Positions 6,393 through 8,188 of a stretch of DNA of 8,188 nucleotides are shown here, piece after piece (position 1 is the first letter of the stretch; every line of letters begins with the position of its first letter). The notes beneath the pieces are model-generated. The model worked only from the letters and a program-made list of their open reading frames with translations, did not search any database and was not told where the DNA came from. The translations under genes were made by a program, and so were the position numbers. The DNA comes from Clostridia bacterium. GTDB taxonomy: Bacteria; Bacillota; Clostridia; Lachnospirales; Cellulosilyticaceae. Location: NCBI GenBank assembly GCA_029256345.1, contig JAQSYC010000062.1, forward strand, positions 1 through 8,188, given 5' to 3'.

Positions 6393-7862
6393 CTACTGAT
6401 AGATATCCGAGAACTCAATACTTATCTTATCCATACATTTTTCTTTTAACGGTGGTAGATCGCATGCTTCCTTATAATCACTTATTGTTATATCCGGCAG
6501 TTTCACAACAAATTCACTGCCTTCACCCAGTTTACTTATGACACTAATGTTTCCTCCATGCATTTCTACCAATTGTTTTACTAAAAACAAGCCAATCCCG
6601 CTTCCTTCTCTTTTTCTCTTAAGGGATTTATCAACTTGTATAAATCTCTTAAATATTGAATCCTGCATATCTGCTGCAATACCTATTCCTCTGTCTCTAA
6701 CCGCTATACAGACATAACCTTGTTCTAAAAATACATTCACTAAAATGGCTCCTTTATTCTTGCCATATTTAACGGCATTTGATAAGAGGTTTAATAAAAT
6801 TTTTTCGATGCTTTGAGGATCGCAGGCTATAATCTTTTCTTCTGCCTCTGTATCAAACGTTAAGCTAACACCTTTATTTTCAATATGCTTTGCAACAGCT
6901 ATAGTGACATCTTCCGTTAATTTAATAATATCTACATTATTAAACCTAAGCTCAAACCCAGAAGCTTCTATTTTTGTTATATCTATTAAATTATTGATAA
7001 GCCTCAATAACCTATAGGTATTTTTTCTTATCATTTCATTGTATTTATAAAATCTGATATCGTTTTGATTCTCACTTTTTAAAACACACTCAATCATCTG
7101 CTCTGCACTATAAATAACATTTAATGGTGTTCTAAATTCATGAGAAATATTAACAAAAAAATCTGTTCTTAATTTATCATATTCTTTTAATTTTAAATGT
7201 GCTTCTTCTAACTCTTTTTTACTTTTTAAAATATTTTTTTTGTTTATAAAATCCCTATGAAAATAAGTGTAATTCAAGGTAGATGTGATTTGAATAAGCA
7301 AAAAAGTGATGATGAGATTAACCAAATGGCTATACAAAATCTGGGTATTCTCAATGGCTAAAAAAAGCCCCACGATAAAAATAGTTTCTGAAACAAGATA
7401 GAAAAGGAATGCTTTAAAAGGTTTTATAAAAAAACACGCGGCAAAGCAAAACATACAAATAATATAGGCCGTTATACCGCCTGTAATTTTTGTAGAATTA
7501 ATTCCCATAAATGTACACCAAGCAATCACTATAGATAAAAAACTAGTATTCAATATTTTTATATAAAAAAAGTTCGCATGATTTTTGATAAATTTAAATA
7601 CCACAAGCCATATTAATAAGATAAAAAAAATAAATAGATGTGAAATATGTAGATAAAAGTAAGCAGATGTTTTATACTGCATGACTTTGTAAACACTTAA
7701 ATCAATGACAATTAACAGGATATTAAGAATGACTAATACAACCCCTAATACTTGACATCTTTTAGCGTTTTCACCTATTCTTATTGCTTCAAACTCTTTT
7801 TCCATCTGTTTCGAACCTTGTTCAATGCCGCTGTACAAAAAATGATTATTTTTAAATAACAT
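6393..7862 (-). CDS. Membrane sensor histidine kinase (orphan)
   Basis: Autophosphorylating sensor kinase of a two-component system. The 489-residue product has about six membrane spans between 38 and 196 with short loops, so the sensing module is membrane-embedded rather than a large outer domain. A charged, probably coiled-coil linker (about 203-233) leads straight to the HisKA domain, with no recognisable HAMP or PAS domain. The phosphorylated His241 lies in VNISHEFRTPLNVI. The ATPase domain has the N box (LLNLLSNAVKY, Asn362), G1 (RDRGIGI, 389-395), F box (IFKRFIQVD) and G2 (GSGIGL, 420-425). A tail of about 33 residues follows the catalytic core and contains two cysteines. The start is ATG at 7862 with GAGG eight bases upstream; Met20 is an alternative. 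No response regulator gene lies in the window, so target and signal are unknown. The stop is nine bases from the convergent exporter gene. Confidence 0.95.
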   Translation of the reverse strand: MLFKNNHFLYSGIEQGSKQMEKEFEAIRIGENAKRCQVLGVVLVILNILLIVIDLSVYKVMQYKTSAYFYLHISHLFIFFILLIWLVVFKFIKNHANFFYIKILNTSFLSIVIAWCTFMGINSTKITGGITAYIICMFCFAACFFIKPFKAFLFYLVSETIFIVGLFLAIENTQILYSHLVNLIITFLLIQITSTLNYTYFHRDFINKKNILKSKKELEEAHLKLKEYDKLRTDFFVNISHEFRTPLNVIYSAEQMIECVLKSENQNDIRFYKYNEMIRKNTYRLLRLINNLIDITKIEASGFELRFNNVDIIKLTEDVTIAVAKHIENKGVSLTFDTEAEEKIIACDPQSIEKILLNLLSNAVKYGKNKGAILVNVFLEQGYVCIAVRDRGIGIAADMQDSIFKRFIQVDKSLKRKREGSGIGLFLVKQLVEMHGGNISVISKLGEGSEFVVKLPDITISDYKEACDLPPLKEKCMDKISIEFSDIYQ

Positions 7863-7904
7863 GATTATCGCCTCAAAAATATATTTTTCAATCTGTTATA
7901 TTAT

Positions 7905-7933
7905 ATATTATTTTGATTTTATTGTATATTCAA
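7905..7933 (-). promoter_or_regulatory. Possible promoter of the histidine kinase gene
   Basis: TTGAAT (7933-7928), 17-base spacer, TAATAT (7910-7905), about 43 bases before the kinase start. The region is very AT-rich and offers overlapping -10 choices (TATAAT at 7905-7900), so the call is tentative. Confidence 0.35.
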
Positions 7934-7987
7934 AATAATCGACAACAATTTCACCTAAAAAATACTATTAATCAGGGTTGATTTTTG

Positions 7988-8188
7988 TTATTTCTTGTTA
8001 TCAAATAAAGGTCCTATTCTATCGATACGATTTGTCCAAATCCCCCCTGTAAAATAAGTCGGCAATGCTTCTAGATCTTCTTTTTTATCAAATCCTTCTG
8101 AAAATCTCCCATCCCCTAATACAACAATGACCTGTGTATTCGCTCTATTCATCCTCTGCATAAATTTATCAGGCCATCCCCATAAATA
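7988..8188 (-). CDS. C-terminal end of a protein, possibly glycerophosphodiester phosphodiesterase-like (cut by the right edge)
   Basis: An open frame enters from the right edge and ends with TAA at 7990-7988, giving 66 residues. It begins YLWGWPDKFMQRM and ends GGIWTNRIDRIGPLFDNKK. Codon choice and protein-like composition support a real gene. The LWGWP...RM and GGIWTNRID patterns recall the C-terminal part of some bacterial glycerophosphodiester phosphodiesterases, where a loop-strand segment closes the TIM barrel. This is recognition by feel from a short fragment, and the catalytic residues lie outside the window. A weak 5-bp hairpin (7970-7983) follows the stop, with a T-run a few bases on, which might serve as terminator. 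The gene is upstream of, and on the same strand as, the kinase gene, 125 bases away, and may be a separate unit. Confidence 0.6.
   Translation of the reverse strand, partial: YLWGWPDKFMQRMNRANTQVIVVLGDGRFSEGFDKKEDLEALPTYFTGGIWTNRIDRIGPLFDNKK

Noticed and set aside
1..8188. CRISPR arrays, insertion sequences, tRNA genes, phage or toxin-antitoxin modules
   Set aside because: No regular direct repeats, transposase-like frames, cloverleaf sequences or small paired genes were seen; every sizeable frame is either a recognised gene or its shadow.

Overview
The window looks like an ordinary chromosomal stretch from a low-GC, motile, Gram-positive bacterium, most likely a member of the Clostridia. 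The evidence is an AT-rich base composition, strong GGAGG-type ribosome binding sites, a T-box tRNA-sensing leader in front of an aminoacyl-tRNA synthetase operon, and a CheV chemotaxis adaptor. No mobile elements, CRISPR arrays, tRNA or rRNA genes are visible.

Left part, minus strand. A T-box leader with its own promoter drives hisS (histidyl-tRNA synthetase) followed by aspS (aspartyl-tRNA synthetase, cut by the left edge). Just upstream lies cheV, a CheW/receiver fusion, and then deoC (deoxyribose-phosphate aldolase). deoC has its own terminator, and the cheV promoter overlaps it. cheV has no visible terminator of its own, and the hisS promoter begins only four bases past the cheV stop.

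Middle and right part. Divergent from deoC, on the plus strand, is a single-membrane-span protein with a degenerate FMN-binding-like domain and an acidic tail, closed by a clear terminator. Next comes a cation diffusion facilitator whose metal-site residues (Asn/Asp in helix 2, Asp/Asp in helix 5) suggest manganese export. It converges, nine bases apart, with a membrane histidine kinase on the minus strand that has no partner response regulator in the window. At the right edge is the C-terminal end of another minus-strand gene, tentatively a glycerophosphodiester phosphodiesterase-like protein.

How the genes fit together. hisS and aspS form one translation-supply operon under tRNA control. 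The specifier loop in its canonical register reads GAC (Asp). The antiterminator bulge carries a C that would pair with G73 of tRNA-Asp rather than C73 of tRNA-His. The leader therefore probably senses uncharged tRNA-Asp although hisS is the first gene. The other genes appear to be independent single-gene units. I did not find a convincing undescribed system; the most informative element is the T-box with its overlapping Asp/His codons.
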